Shown: in pieces, positions 14,811-21,571 of the stretch
How positions within the stretch are numbered: the stretch's first letter is position 1
How the letters are laid out: every line of letters starts with the position of its first letter
Assembly (NCBI GenBank): GCA_039818825.1
Contig: JBCBTD010000063.1
Coordinates: forward strand, 1 to 23,083
DNA from: JBCBTD01 sp039818825
Lineage (GTDB): Bacteria > Pseudomonadota > Alphaproteobacteria > Geminicoccales > Geminicoccaceae
Direction of reading: 5' to 3'
DNA length: 23,083 bases
The notes under the pieces: model-generated
Told to the model about the DNA's origin: nothing
Databases searched by the model: none
What the model saw: the letters and a program-made list of their open reading frames with translations, nothing else
Program-made: the position numbers and the translations under genes

Positions 14811-15944
14811 TCAGCGGTTCCAGAGGGCGTAGAAGGTGACGATGGCGACGATGCCGGCATACGCCAGCGGCACCGCCCACAGTGAAACACGATCCATCCG
14901 CAGTGCACGGTCCATCTGCGTGCCGAGATCGAGCCGGTCGATGATGATCGACTGCACGATCGCCACGAACGGCAGCAGCGAACACAAGGCGAAGTAGAGT
15001 CCTAGCGCCGTCACATAAGGGACACGCGGGAAATTCTGATTGAGATACAGCACGAAAGTGACGATAGTCAATAATGATATCGCAATCACTTTCAATCTGT
15101 CATGCAGCTTAGTGCTTGTCATCAAATATGTCGTCCAAGAAATTAGGAGAAGGCCGAATAATGGAATGAAATACCGAAGTATATAGTGACGACTCTGGCG
15201 ATCGATGTTGATTTCGAACACCAGCGTGCGTTGAAAGCCGTTCGCGCTAGTCTGAATGTTCTGAAGTCCGCTCGTCGTCGAAGCGAACCTGTAGGCGGCT
15301 GGCACGATGTCGGCTTCGGGCGAAGTCGAGAAAGACAGCGGCGCCAGCCGGAAGACGTCGTTGTTGGGGTCGAACGCGGCGACGACTAGCCGCAGCGTCT
15401 GCCGGTCGAACGGAAACGCACGCAGCTCGGCACGGTACGCCGCCGTGACCTCGCTGAACTGTTTCAGGCAGACGAAGCCGTCGGGATAGACCGTCAGCGC
15501 GAGCCGCTGTGTGCCGTCATACGTGGTGTTGTAGAATATCGTCGCCGGGTGCCATATGTTGCGCAGCGCCTGCTTGGCGTCGTCGCCCTCCAGCGCGATG
15601 TAATCCGTGGTGATGGTGGCTGGATCGTAGCGAAGTCGCGGATCGTTCCACTGTAACGTCAAGGTCGTCAGCGCGACGAAATCCTGCTCGCGCAAGCGAA
15701 TGTCGATCACATCGTGTAGATGAAGCCCGGTCAGCACGGTTATGGGAAATTGCCGCGCCGGCGCTTGCTTGAACGTCGGGGTGCTGAGCCATGTGGGATA
15801 GCCGCGAGCGAGCGCTACTTCAGCTGGCCGCGCCGCCGCCGTGTCAGCGACGACGAGTGCCGCTTGCAGCACGAGAACCAGCACGAGCCCCATCGCACCG
15901 GGGCGAGATAGGTGCCACGAGGCGCCGGCCGACCGCTCAGCCAT
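14811..15944 (-). CDS. Prokaryotic pentameric ligand-gated ion channel (Cys-loop/Pro-loop receptor family)
   Basis: A 377-residue member of the nicotinic-receptor superfamily (relatives GLIC, ELIC). Residues about 18-38 form a signal peptide. The extracellular ligand-binding beta-sandwich (about 48-250) shows LQWNDPRLRYDP (98-109), IWHPATIFYN (130-139) and the Pro-loop FPFDRQTLRL (177-186). As in other bacterial members I see no disulphide pair framing the loop. Four membrane spans follow: TM1 about 257-275, pore-lining TM2 about 283-301, TM3 about 310-335 (after PRVPYVTALG, close to the GLIC PKTPYMT turn) and TM4 about 355-375. The TM3-TM4 loop is short, as in bacteria. ATG 15944 overlaps the upstream PstS-like gene by eight bases (ATGGCTGA), implying coupled translation. 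Ligand and ion selectivity are unknown. Confidence 0.93.
   Translation of the reverse strand: MAERSAGASWHLSRPGAMGLVLVLVLQAALVVADTAAARPAEVALARGYPTWLSTPTFKQAPARQFPITVLTGLHLHDVIDIRLREQDFVALTTLTLQWNDPRLRYDPATITTDYIALEGDDAKQALRNIWHPATIFYNTTYDGTQRLALTVYPDGFVCLKQFSEVTAAYRAELRAFPFDRQTLRLVVAAFDPNNDVFRLAPLSFSTSPEADIVPAAYRFASTTSGLQNIQTSANGFQRTLVFEINIDRQSRHYILRYFIPLFGLLLISWTTYLMTSTKLHDRLKVIAISLLTIVTFVLYLNQNFPRVPYVTALGLYFALCSLLPFVAIVQSIIIDRLDLGTQMDRALRMDRVSLWAVPLAYAGIVAIVTFYALWNR
15061..15180. other. AT-rich island inside the channel gene (TM1-TM2 coding)
   Basis: By hand count 45 of these 120 bases are G or C (37.5%), against a clearly GC-rich surrounding. It encodes about residues 256-294, covering TM1, the TM1-TM2 loop and most of TM2. 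Codons otherwise uncommon in this DNA cluster in and beside it: TTA at 262 and 291, ATA at 255 and 289, AGA at 283, ACA at 272 and 276. The frame is intact. Confidence 0.8.
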
Positions 15945-16980
15945 CGCTCGGGGGCGATGCGGCGCTGGCGATGCCGATCCGTCCGACGACGTCGGTTGCG
16001 CGTTCACGGATGGCGGCCGGCATGCCGCGGACACCGAGGCGCGGATCGTCGCTGGCGGACTCGGCCAACGCATGAAGAAGGAACTCCCGCGTTGCTCGGG
16101 CCACGGCTTCGTCCGCGTACTCGGTCCGGAAGAGGGCGTAGGTGATCACCGGAATCGGGTAGTGATTGAACCGCGCTGGATCGGTCCGCAGGATGTCTTC
16201 GTCGTCCGTTGCAGCGAGACTGGAAGCCAGCGTCTCGGCGAACGAGGCGACGGCGGCCTCGCCGTCTTGGACGATCTCGACGATGCCGACGTCGGGGGCG
16301 TCGGGAGCAATCCTCGTTTCCGGCAGATAGCCGATGGTCCCGGGACTGAAGCGCAGGGTTTGGGTCATCCCCAAGGTGCCGATCGAGCCACCGCCGGTCG
16401 GCCAAACCACGACGTCTCCAACACCCACGCCGTCCCGCCAGGCCGCGCTGCTGGCCGACAGAAAGCGGGTGAAGACGTAAGACGTTCCGCTCCGATCAGA
16501 GCGGTGGATGGGTCGGATAGGCCAACCTGGCAGCCGGACGTCCGGGTTCAGCGCCGAAATGCGTGGGTCGTTCCAAGCGGTGAGCCGCCCGGCGTAGATG
16601 TCGACGACCATGTCACGTGTCAGCCGCAGTGTCGCCAGCCCCCGCACGTTGAAGGCCAGCACCACGCGCGTGAGCATCAGCGGCACGCGAGCGACGTCGC
16701 TCTCCGGCGCTACGGTCGTTTCGGCCGCCGCTGGGATTTCGGTCGTTGCGAAGTCGACGTCGCCGAGCAGCAACGATCGTGGTCCGGTGGTGCTGCCGAC
16801 CGGATCGTAGATCACGTCGACTTCGGGACGCTCGGTTTCGAACGTGTCGATCCAGGCGTCGAGGATCGGCGTCGCCGCGGTGGCACCGGCCCCCTCCACC
16901 GTGACCGACGGTTCGGAGCAGGCAGCCAATGACACGACGAACAGCGCGCCGATGATGGCACGCCGCTTGGCATCGCCCAT
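15937..16980 (-). CDS. PstS-like periplasmic substrate-binding lipoprotein
   Basis: A 347-residue type II periplasmic binding protein of the PstS/phosphate-binding family. From ATG 16980 the signal peptide ends in a lipobox LAAC with Cys21, so it should be membrane-tethered. The PstS core follows: VTVEGAGATAATPILDAWI (27-45), YDPVGSTTGPRSL (58-70), DVDFATTEIPAA (74-85), VVLAFNVRGL (106-115), DIYAGRLTAWNDPRI (127-141) and the anion loop HRSDRSGTSYVFTRFLS (159-175). Compared with E. coli PstS, Phe after the first Thr is Ala and the GASD aspartate position reads Glu, so the ligand may differ from phosphate. No pstC, pstA or pstB lies nearby. Instead its last eight bases overlap the channel start. 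The upstream gene on the same strand is a LivK-type SBP, 146 bases away. Confidence 0.88.
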   Translation of the reverse strand: MGDAKRRAIIGALFVVSLAACSEPSVTVEGAGATAATPILDAWIDTFETERPEVDVIYDPVGSTTGPRSLLLGDVDFATTEIPAAAETTVAPESDVARVPLMLTRVVLAFNVRGLATLRLTRDMVVDIYAGRLTAWNDPRISALNPDVRLPGWPIRPIHRSDRSGTSYVFTRFLSASSAAWRDGVGVGDVVVWPTGGGSIGTLGMTQTLRFSPGTIGYLPETRIAPDAPDVGIVEIVQDGEAAVASFAETLASSLAATDDEDILRTDPARFNHYPIPVITYALFRTEYADEAVARATREFLLHALAESASDDPRLGVRGMPAAIRERATDVVGRIGIASAASPPSDG

Positions 16981-17040
16981 CGAGCCGGCAGCGAAGGTCG
17001 TCCACCAACGGCCGTCCTGCCGCGCCCGCGCATCAAGATC

Positions 17041-17058
17041 AGCACATGTGCCTGTGCT
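17041..17058. repeat. Small inverted repeat upstream of the PstS-like gene
   Basis: AGCACA (17041-17046) and TGTGCT (17053-17058) form a 6-bp inverted repeat, and a perfect 10-base palindrome GCACATGTGC (17042-17051) overlaps it. The site lies about 60 bases before the PstS-like ATG (16980), a plausible operator position. No promoter hexamers were identified with confidence. Confidence 0.3.
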
Positions 17059-17089
17059 CACGTCCGGCCGGCGCGCCAACATCACGAAC

Positions 17090-17123
17090 CCGCAGCGCGG
17101 TCGCTAGCAGCCGGTCGCTGCGG
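17090..17123 (-). terminator. Hairpin just after the LivK-type SBP gene
   Basis: Arms CCGCAGCG (17090-17097) and CGCTGCGG (17116-17123) match perfectly over 8 bases, with an 18-base centre that includes GCTAGC. On the minus strand the hairpin begins four bases after the SBP stop (17127). The downstream sequence GTTCGTGATGTTGG is only mildly T-rich. It may partly end transcription before the PstS-like/channel pair or set the ratio between the two SBPs. Confidence 0.45.
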
Positions 17124-17126
17124 CCC

Positions 17127-18329
17127 TCAGCGGATGATCTCGACCGTCTCCAGAGTGCCGTCTTGCACGACCCAGTGCTCGTAGGAGCCGCCGACATCGC
17201 CATTGGCGTCGAACGCATGGGCACCGGCGGCGCCTTCGTAGTCGATCGCCGTGCCCGCCGCGATCAGCTCCTTGGCCCTGGCGAACTCACCGGGGCCAAC
17301 TTTCTCGCCCGGCGCCGCGCTGACGCTGCGGATCGCATCGCGGATCGCCGTCCGGTCCGCGCTTCCGGCCTGCTCGGCCGCCAGCATCATGATCATCGCC
17401 GCGTCGTAGGCACTGTCGATGTAGGGGACCGGCGGCAGCTCGCCATAGAGCGCTTCGTACTCCTCGACGAACGCGGCGCTGCGCGCCGACTCTTCGCTCC
17501 GTGGCGACGTGCCGAACGCTCCTTGGAGAAAGTCGCCGAAGTCGGTGGCGATCTGGGTCGCCTTCATCCCGTCGGTGAAGACGAACCGCTCGAAGAAGCC
17601 TTCCTCGATGGATTGCCGAAGGATCAGGAGGCCGCCGTCGTCAGGGTACGCGATCAGGACCAGCGCGTCCGGATCGCCGGCCGCCAGATCTTGCAGCTCG
17701 CCGCGGTAGGAGGGCTGGTTGGGCTCGTACGCGGTGCTGCCGGTCAGCGTGCCGCCGAGCGCCTCGAAGCTGGCCTGGAAGCTCTCGGCCAAGCCGCCGC
17801 CGTAGTCGTTGTTGACGTAGAGGACGGCGACCTTGGTCATGCCGGCATCGTTCACCAGTCCGGCAAGCACGACGCCTTGCTGCGCGTCCGAGGGGACGGT
17901 GCGAAACAGGAAGTCGTTGTCATCGAGCGTCGTGATCGTCGGCGCCGTCGATGCGTTCGAGATCTGCGGTACACCCTGAACGGCGCTCACCGCCGTTGCT
18001 ACCGGCACGGTGTTGCCCGAGGCCAAGGCGCCGAGCAGGCCCGAGACGCCCTCGACGGTGACCAGACGCATCGCCGCGTCCACCGCGGGCTGCGAGCGGG
18101 TCTGCGTGTCGCCGACGACCAGCTCGACCTCGCCGCCAAGCACGCCGCCGGCCTCGTTGGCCTCGGCGACGGCCAAGCGCATGCCGTCGAGGCTGGTCTG
18201 GCCGAACGTGGCAAGACCGCCAGTGAGCGGGATGAGCGCGCCGAGCTTGAGGCCCTCGGCGGCGGCGCTGGTGGCCATCAGGACGCCCGCAAGCGCCATC
18301 GTCGACAGGGTCAGTTGGTGCCTGGACAT
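17127..18329 (-). CDS. LivK-type (branched-chain amino acid family) periplasmic binding protein
   Basis: A 400-residue type I periplasmic binding protein. From ATG 18329 it has a cleavable signal peptide (residues 1-24, ending SAAA) and then GLKLGALIPLTGGLATFGQTSLDGMRLAV, the standard start of the LivK/amide-binding family. Further marks are EANEAGGVLGGEVELVVGD, the ASGNTVPVATAVSAVQGVPQISNAST segment of the first lobe, LFRTVPSDAQQG, KVAVLYVNNDYGGGLAESF and PYIDSAYDAAMIMMLAAEQ. GGGAGA (18341-18336) lies six bases before the ATG; the longer open frame upstream is not signal-like. Ligands in this family include branched-chain amino acids, amides, urea and aromatic acids, so the label is structural. 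No livH, livM, livG or livF is nearby, which is unusual. The gene is divergent from the M20 amidohydrolase over a 175-base shared promoter region. Confidence 0.9.
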   Translation of the reverse strand: MSRHQLTLSTMALAGVLMATSAAAEGLKLGALIPLTGGLATFGQTSLDGMRLAVAEANEAGGVLGGEVELVVGDTQTRSQPAVDAAMRLVTVEGVSGLLGALASGNTVPVATAVSAVQGVPQISNASTAPTITTLDDNDFLFRTVPSDAQQGVVLAGLVNDAGMTKVAVLYVNNDYGGGLAESFQASFEALGGTLTGSTAYEPNQPSYRGELQDLAAGDPDALVLIAYPDDGGLLILRQSIEEGFFERFVFTDGMKATQIATDFGDFLQGAFGTSPRSEESARSAAFVEEYEALYGELPPVPYIDSAYDAAMIMMLAAEQAGSADRTAIRDAIRSVSAAPGEKVGPGEFARAKELIAAGTAIDYEGAAGAHAFDANGDVGGSYEHWVVQDGTLETVEIIR

Positions 18330-18504
18330 CCCGCGTCTCCCAGGTTGCTGGCGTCGTTTCGCGCCGACCTCGGCGCTGCATAAACCGCTGGCGATGGCCG
18401 GGCAACCGCGGGCGGCTCCGAGCCGTGACGCCGCGCCTACTTGCCGTCCGTCGAACGGGCCCGTAACCATGAACGCACCCAAACGCCCCGGAGGACCGGT
18501 TTAG
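18330..18504. promoter_or_regulatory. Divergent promoter region between the SBP and the M20 amidohydrolase
   Basis: This 175-base non-coding spacer must carry promoters for both divergent genes. Ribosome sites are clear on each side: GGGAGA (18341-18336, minus) and GGAGG (18490-18494, plus, 10 bases before the M20 ATG). I could not pick out reliable -35/-10 elements or a regulator binding site. Position is the only evidence for the promoters. Confidence 0.5.
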
Positions 18505-19683
18505 ATGGCCGTCATCAATCGCGTCGCCGAGTTCCACGACGACATGACGGCTTGGCGGCATCATCTCCACCGGCATCCGGAACTCGGCTTCGAAGAATTC
18601 CAGACCAGTGCGTTCGTCGCCGACAAGCTCCGAAGCTTCGGTGTCGACGAGGTACACGACGGCGTCGCGTCGACCGGCGTCGTCGCCATCATCCGTGGTC
18701 GGCCGGGCCCGCGGCGTGTCGGCTTGCGCTGCGATCTCGATGCTTTGCCGTTGACCGAGCGGACCGGGGTCGGTCACGCCTCGACCATCCCCGGGCGGAT
18801 GCATGCCTGCGGCCATGATGGGCATACCACCATGCTGTTGGGGGCCGCGCGCTATCTGGCGGAAACGAGGAACTTCGACGGCACCGTCGTGCTGATCTTC
18901 CAACCCGCCGAAGAGGGCTTCGGCGGCGGCCGGGTGATGGTCGAGGAGGGCCTGTTCGAGCGGTTTCCCGTCGATGCCGTGTTCGGGCTGCACAACTGGC
19001 CCGGGTCTGCCGTGGGTACCTTCGCCATCTGCAAAGGCCCGATCATGGCCGCGACCGACACCTTCACCATCGAGGTGAATGGTCGAGGCGGCCACGCGGC
19101 GCTGCCTCACACTGCTGCCGATCCGATCCTGGCGGCCGCGTTGATCGTCCAAGGTCTGCAGGGGATCGTGTCGCGCAACGTGGCACCCAAGGATTCGGCG
19201 GTGGTCTCCGTGACGCGGATCACCGGCGGCGACGCCTACAACGTCATCCCCGAGGCGGTGGAACTCTGGGGGACCGTCCGCAGCTACACCCCGGATCTCC
19301 GCCGCCTCTGCCACGAACGCGTCGAGGCCACCGCGCGCGGCATCGCTGCGGGCATGGGTGTCGAAGCCGAAGTCGCCTACCGGCGCGGCTATCCACCGAC
19401 CGTCAACAGCGACCGCGAGACGGACTTCGCCGCCGACATCGCGGCGGCCGTGGTCGGCGACGCGCGGGTCAATCGCCATGCGACGCCGAGCATGGGCGGC
19501 GAAGACTTCGCCTACCTGCTGGAGCGGAAGCCAGGGGCGTACATCCTGATGGGCAACGGCCCGGGCGACCGCGGACGCGTGCTGCACAGCCCCCACTACG
19601 ATTTCAACGACGAAGCGCTTCCGGTCGGCGTCAGCTACTGGGTACGGTTGGCCGAGCAGTATCTGTCGCGAGAGGCGGCCTGA
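18505..19683 (+). CDS. M20D family amidohydrolase (hippurate / N-acyl amino acid hydrolase-like)
   Basis: A 392-residue cytoplasmic metallohydrolase of the HipO/IAA-amino-acid hydrolase group, which cleaves N-acyl amino acids into acid plus amino acid. Metal and catalytic motifs are intact: WRHHLHRHPELGFEE (17-31), RCDLDALPL (75-83), MHACGHDGHTTMLLGAA (99-115) with Cys102 and His104, IFQPAEEGFGGG (131-142) with the Glu pair, GLHNWP with His163, and LHSPHYDFND with His361. The dimerisation (lid) domain holds GRGGHAALPHTAADPI (193-208). There is no signal peptide. GGAGG lies 10 bases before ATG 18505. It is divergent from a LivK-type SBP, which suggests a shared substrate, perhaps an N-acylated amino acid, but the natural substrate is not known. 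Confidence 0.93.
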   Translation: MAVINRVAEFHDDMTAWRHHLHRHPELGFEEFQTSAFVADKLRSFGVDEVHDGVASTGVVAIIRGRPGPRRVGLRCDLDALPLTERTGVGHASTIPGRMHACGHDGHTTMLLGAARYLAETRNFDGTVVLIFQPAEEGFGGGRVMVEEGLFERFPVDAVFGLHNWPGSAVGTFAICKGPIMAATDTFTIEVNGRGGHAALPHTAADPILAAALIVQGLQGIVSRNVAPKDSAVVSVTRITGGDAYNVIPEAVELWGTVRSYTPDLRRLCHERVEATARGIAAGMGVEAEVAYRRGYPPTVNSDRETDFAADIAAAVVGDARVNRHATPSMGGEDFAYLLERKPGAYILMGNGPGDRGRVLHSPHYDFNDEALPVGVSYWVRLAEQYLSREAA

Positions 19684-19748
19684 CCGTAGCCGTCGGACGG
19701 GAGAACCGCCGCTAGAGCGGTGGCCGAGAAGGAGGAACGAGCGCGCGC

Positions 19749-20087
19749 ATGGAGCGGGAGCGCTATCCGGGTGAACGGCGGGGCCTCCGCTTGTTCTTGG
19801 AGGGGCTGGAGGACGTCGTCGCCGAGGAACTCGGGCAGGACAGTCTGCTCTACCGGCGGATTCGCGCCGCGCTCGGGCGCGGCGATCTGGTCGCGCTGCG
19901 CGATGCCCGGCAAATGTTCAACCATCAGGCCGCCGAGCTGAAGCGAAAGCTCTCACTGTCGCGGGCCGTTCCGAGCGTCGAAGCCGTGACGGGTTGGCAC
20001 CCGGAACCGGCAGCACCGACGCCACGTGGCGCCACGATCATCCGCCTACCACAGCGCCGGCCGGAACTCGATCGCGGCCCGGCCTGA
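19749..20087 (+). CDS. Small hypothetical protein, helical N-terminal half
   Basis: A 112-residue protein I do not recognise. AAGGAGG (19729-19735) lies 13 bases before ATG 19749, a strong but slightly distant ribosome site. Residues 1-70 are highly charged and likely helical (GLRLFLEGLEDVVAEELG, YRRIRAALGRGDLVALRDAR, NHQAAELKRKLSL), with no signal peptide, membrane span or cysteine. The last 40 residues are Pro/Arg-rich and probably disordered. It sits 65 bases after the M20 gene on the same strand and converges on trcR with 17 bases between stops. A role as a small cytoplasmic adaptor would be a guess. Coding potential is supported by the ribosome site and by the lack of any competing gene on this stretch. 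Confidence 0.65.
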   Translation: MERERYPGERRGLRLFLEGLEDVVAEELGQDSLLYRRIRAALGRGDLVALRDARQMFNHQAAELKRKLSLSRAVPSVEAVTGWHPEPAAPTPRGATIIRLPQRRPELDRGPA

Positions 20088-20104
20088 GCTGGGCGGACGA
20101 GCGT

Positions 20105-20668
20105 TCAGCCGTCGCCGGCGGCCGACGGAATGGCGTCGGCGTCGCTGCGCATGGCGTTGGCTTTCTCGATCGCGGCATCGAGGTCGCCCTGAGAGCAGAG
20201 GTCGAGCAGGACCGGGTCGCGCGGCCGGATCTCCTGGCTCTTCCAATGGGTCCGATCACGCACCGCCTGCACCGTCGCCTTGGTCGTCCCCAAGAGCTTG
20301 CAGACCTGCTGATCCGTCAGCTCCGGATGGTTGCGCAACAGCCAAGCGATCCCGTCGGGACGGTCCTGCCGCTTGGACAGGGGCGTGTAGCGCGGCTCAC
20401 GCTTCTTCGGCAGTTTGATTTCGGCCTTGGGCTTGAGCATCGCCAGCCGGCTGTTCGGGTCGGTCTGGCAGCGGGCGATCTCGTCACGTGCGAGCACTCC
20501 GGCGCTGACCGGATCGAGCCCGCGAATGCCCTGCGCCACCTCGTCGTCGGCAATGCCTTTCACCTCGAGCACGTGCAGGCCGCAGAACTCGGCGATCTGG
20601 GTAAACGTCAAACTGGTGTTTTCGACCAGCCAAACGGCGGTCGCTTTCGGCATCAAAGGCCGATCCAT
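20105..20668 (-). CDS. trcR: DUF1013 family cell-cycle transcriptional regulator TrcR
   Basis: A 187-residue DUF1013 protein, a family I associate with Alphaproteobacteria and annotated as the cell-cycle transcriptional regulator TrcR. The family start is recognisable: MPKATAVWLVENTSLTFTQIAEFCGLH. It is followed by EVKGIADDEVAQGIRGLDPV, the central KREPRYTPLSKRQDRPDGIAWLL and the helix-turn-helix-like HPELTDQQVCKLLGTTKATVQAVRDR, typical of a DNA-binding region, then THWKSQEIRPRDPVLLDLCSQ. ATG 20668 has GGAGA five bases upstream (20678-20674) and is preferred to TTG 20671 and ATG 20653. It is transcribed alone, downstream of the phosphonate transporter genes on the same strand with an 87-base gap. 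Confidence 0.9.
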   Translation of the reverse strand: MDRPLMPKATAVWLVENTSLTFTQIAEFCGLHVLEVKGIADDEVAQGIRGLDPVSAGVLARDEIARCQTDPNSRLAMLKPKAEIKLPKKREPRYTPLSKRQDRPDGIAWLLRNHPELTDQQVCKLLGTTKATVQAVRDRTHWKSQEIRPRDPVLLDLCSQGDLDAAIEKANAMRSDADAIPSAAGDG

Positions 20669-20719
20669 CAAGGTCTCCGTAACCCCATTTCCTGGAAGCG
20701 CCGTATGTAGCGTCAGGGC

Positions 20720-20745
20720 GTCCGCGCGTAAACGCTTCGCGCGAC
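20720..20745 (-). terminator. Possible hairpin after phnE2
   Basis: CGCGCG arms (20723-20728 and 20738-20743) around a nine-base loop, extended by GT/AC beyond a one-base bulge. The hairpin begins 11 bases after the phnE2 stop on the minus strand and lies upstream of trcR. There is no T-run, and simple CG repeats arise easily in this DNA, so this is only suggestive. Confidence 0.35.
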
Positions 20746-20755
20746 CCGCGATCGA

Positions 20756-21571
20756 TCACGTCACCGCGGCGCGGACTTTGGCCGAAACCCATTCGCTGAC
20801 GATCACTGTCGCCAGAATGCAGAGCAGGATCAACGTCACCTGGGGCCAGGCGAGGACGTTGAGCGAGGCCTGCAGTTGCAGGCCGATGCCGCCGGCGCCG
20901 ACCAGGCCGAGGATGGTCGACTCGCGGATGTTGATGTCCCAGCGGAAGACGCTGATCCCAGCGAACGCCGGTAGCACCTGTGGGACGATCGCGTAGTCGA
21001 CCACCTGCGCCGCCGACGCGCCGGTCGCGCGCACCGCCTCGACCTGGCTCTCGTCGACCTCCTCGATCGCCTCGTAGAGCAGCTTGGCGATGAAGCCGAT
21101 CGAGCGGAGGCCGATCGCGATGATGCCGGCGAGCACACCTGGGCCGATGATCGCGACCAGCAGCAACGCCCAGATCAAGGAGTTGATCGACCGCGAAGCG
21201 ACGATGACGAACAGTGCTACCGGCCGCACGAGGAGCACGCTCGGCGTCGTGTTGCGTGCGGCCATGAAGGCCGTCGGCACTGCAAGCACGATGCCCAAGA
21301 GCGTGCCGAGGGTGGCGATGTTCAAGGTGTCCCAGAGCGGCCACCAAAGGCGCTCCATGTAGGACCACCTGGGTGGGAACATCCGGTCGCCGATGTCGGC
21401 CGCCTGGCGCGGCGCGTCCCAGACGAACGCCCAGATCGTCTGCTGGGTCATCAGCTGCCAGCACCAGGCGAACAGGGCAACGAGCACGAGCCAGCCGGCC
21501 CAGCGCAGCCATTCCTGTCGGCTGGTTCGTCGCTGCCAGATGCGGGTGTCGCCGTCGAGCCGGATCGGCAT
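20756..21571 (-). CDS. phnE: Phosphonate-type ABC transporter permease PhnE (second copy)
   Basis: A 271-residue inner-membrane permease. It has one N-terminal span (WLVLVALFAWCWQLM, about 26-40) and a periplasmic segment with FPPRWSYMERLWWPLWDTLN. A BPD-type transmembrane core follows, containing LGIVLAVPTAFMAARNTTP, RSINSLIWALLLVAIIGPG and the EAA loop EAVRATGASAAQVVDYAIVP, which contacts the ATPase. DINIRESTILGLVGAGGIG is the conserved PhnE segment. Its ATG overlaps the phnE1 stop by one base (TGATG). It closely resembles phnE1 in the EAA and DINxRES regions, as expected for tandem permease genes that form a heterodimer. It is the last gene of the transporter operon. Confidence 0.92.
   Translation of the reverse strand: MPIRLDGDTRIWQRRTSRQEWLRWAGWLVLVALFAWCWQLMTQQTIWAFVWDAPRQAADIGDRMFPPRWSYMERLWWPLWDTLNIATLGTLLGIVLAVPTAFMAARNTTPSVLLVRPVALFVIVASRSINSLIWALLLVAIIGPGVLAGIIAIGLRSIGFIAKLLYEAIEEVDESQVEAVRATGASAAQVVDYAIVPQVLPAFAGISVFRWDINIRESTILGLVGAGGIGLQLQASLNVLAWPQVTLILLCILATVIVSEWVSAKVRAAVT

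Noticed and set aside
17920..19596. 558-codon minus-strand frame spanning the SBP start and the M20 gene
   Set aside because: It crosses the divergent promoter and lies antisense to M20, whose catalytic motifs are intact; no motif in the frame itself.
19700..19725. Short inverted repeat (ACCGC / GCGGT) after the M20 gene, considered as a terminator
   Set aside because: Only five base pairs with alternative pairings and no T-run; indistinguishable from chance in this GC-rich DNA.
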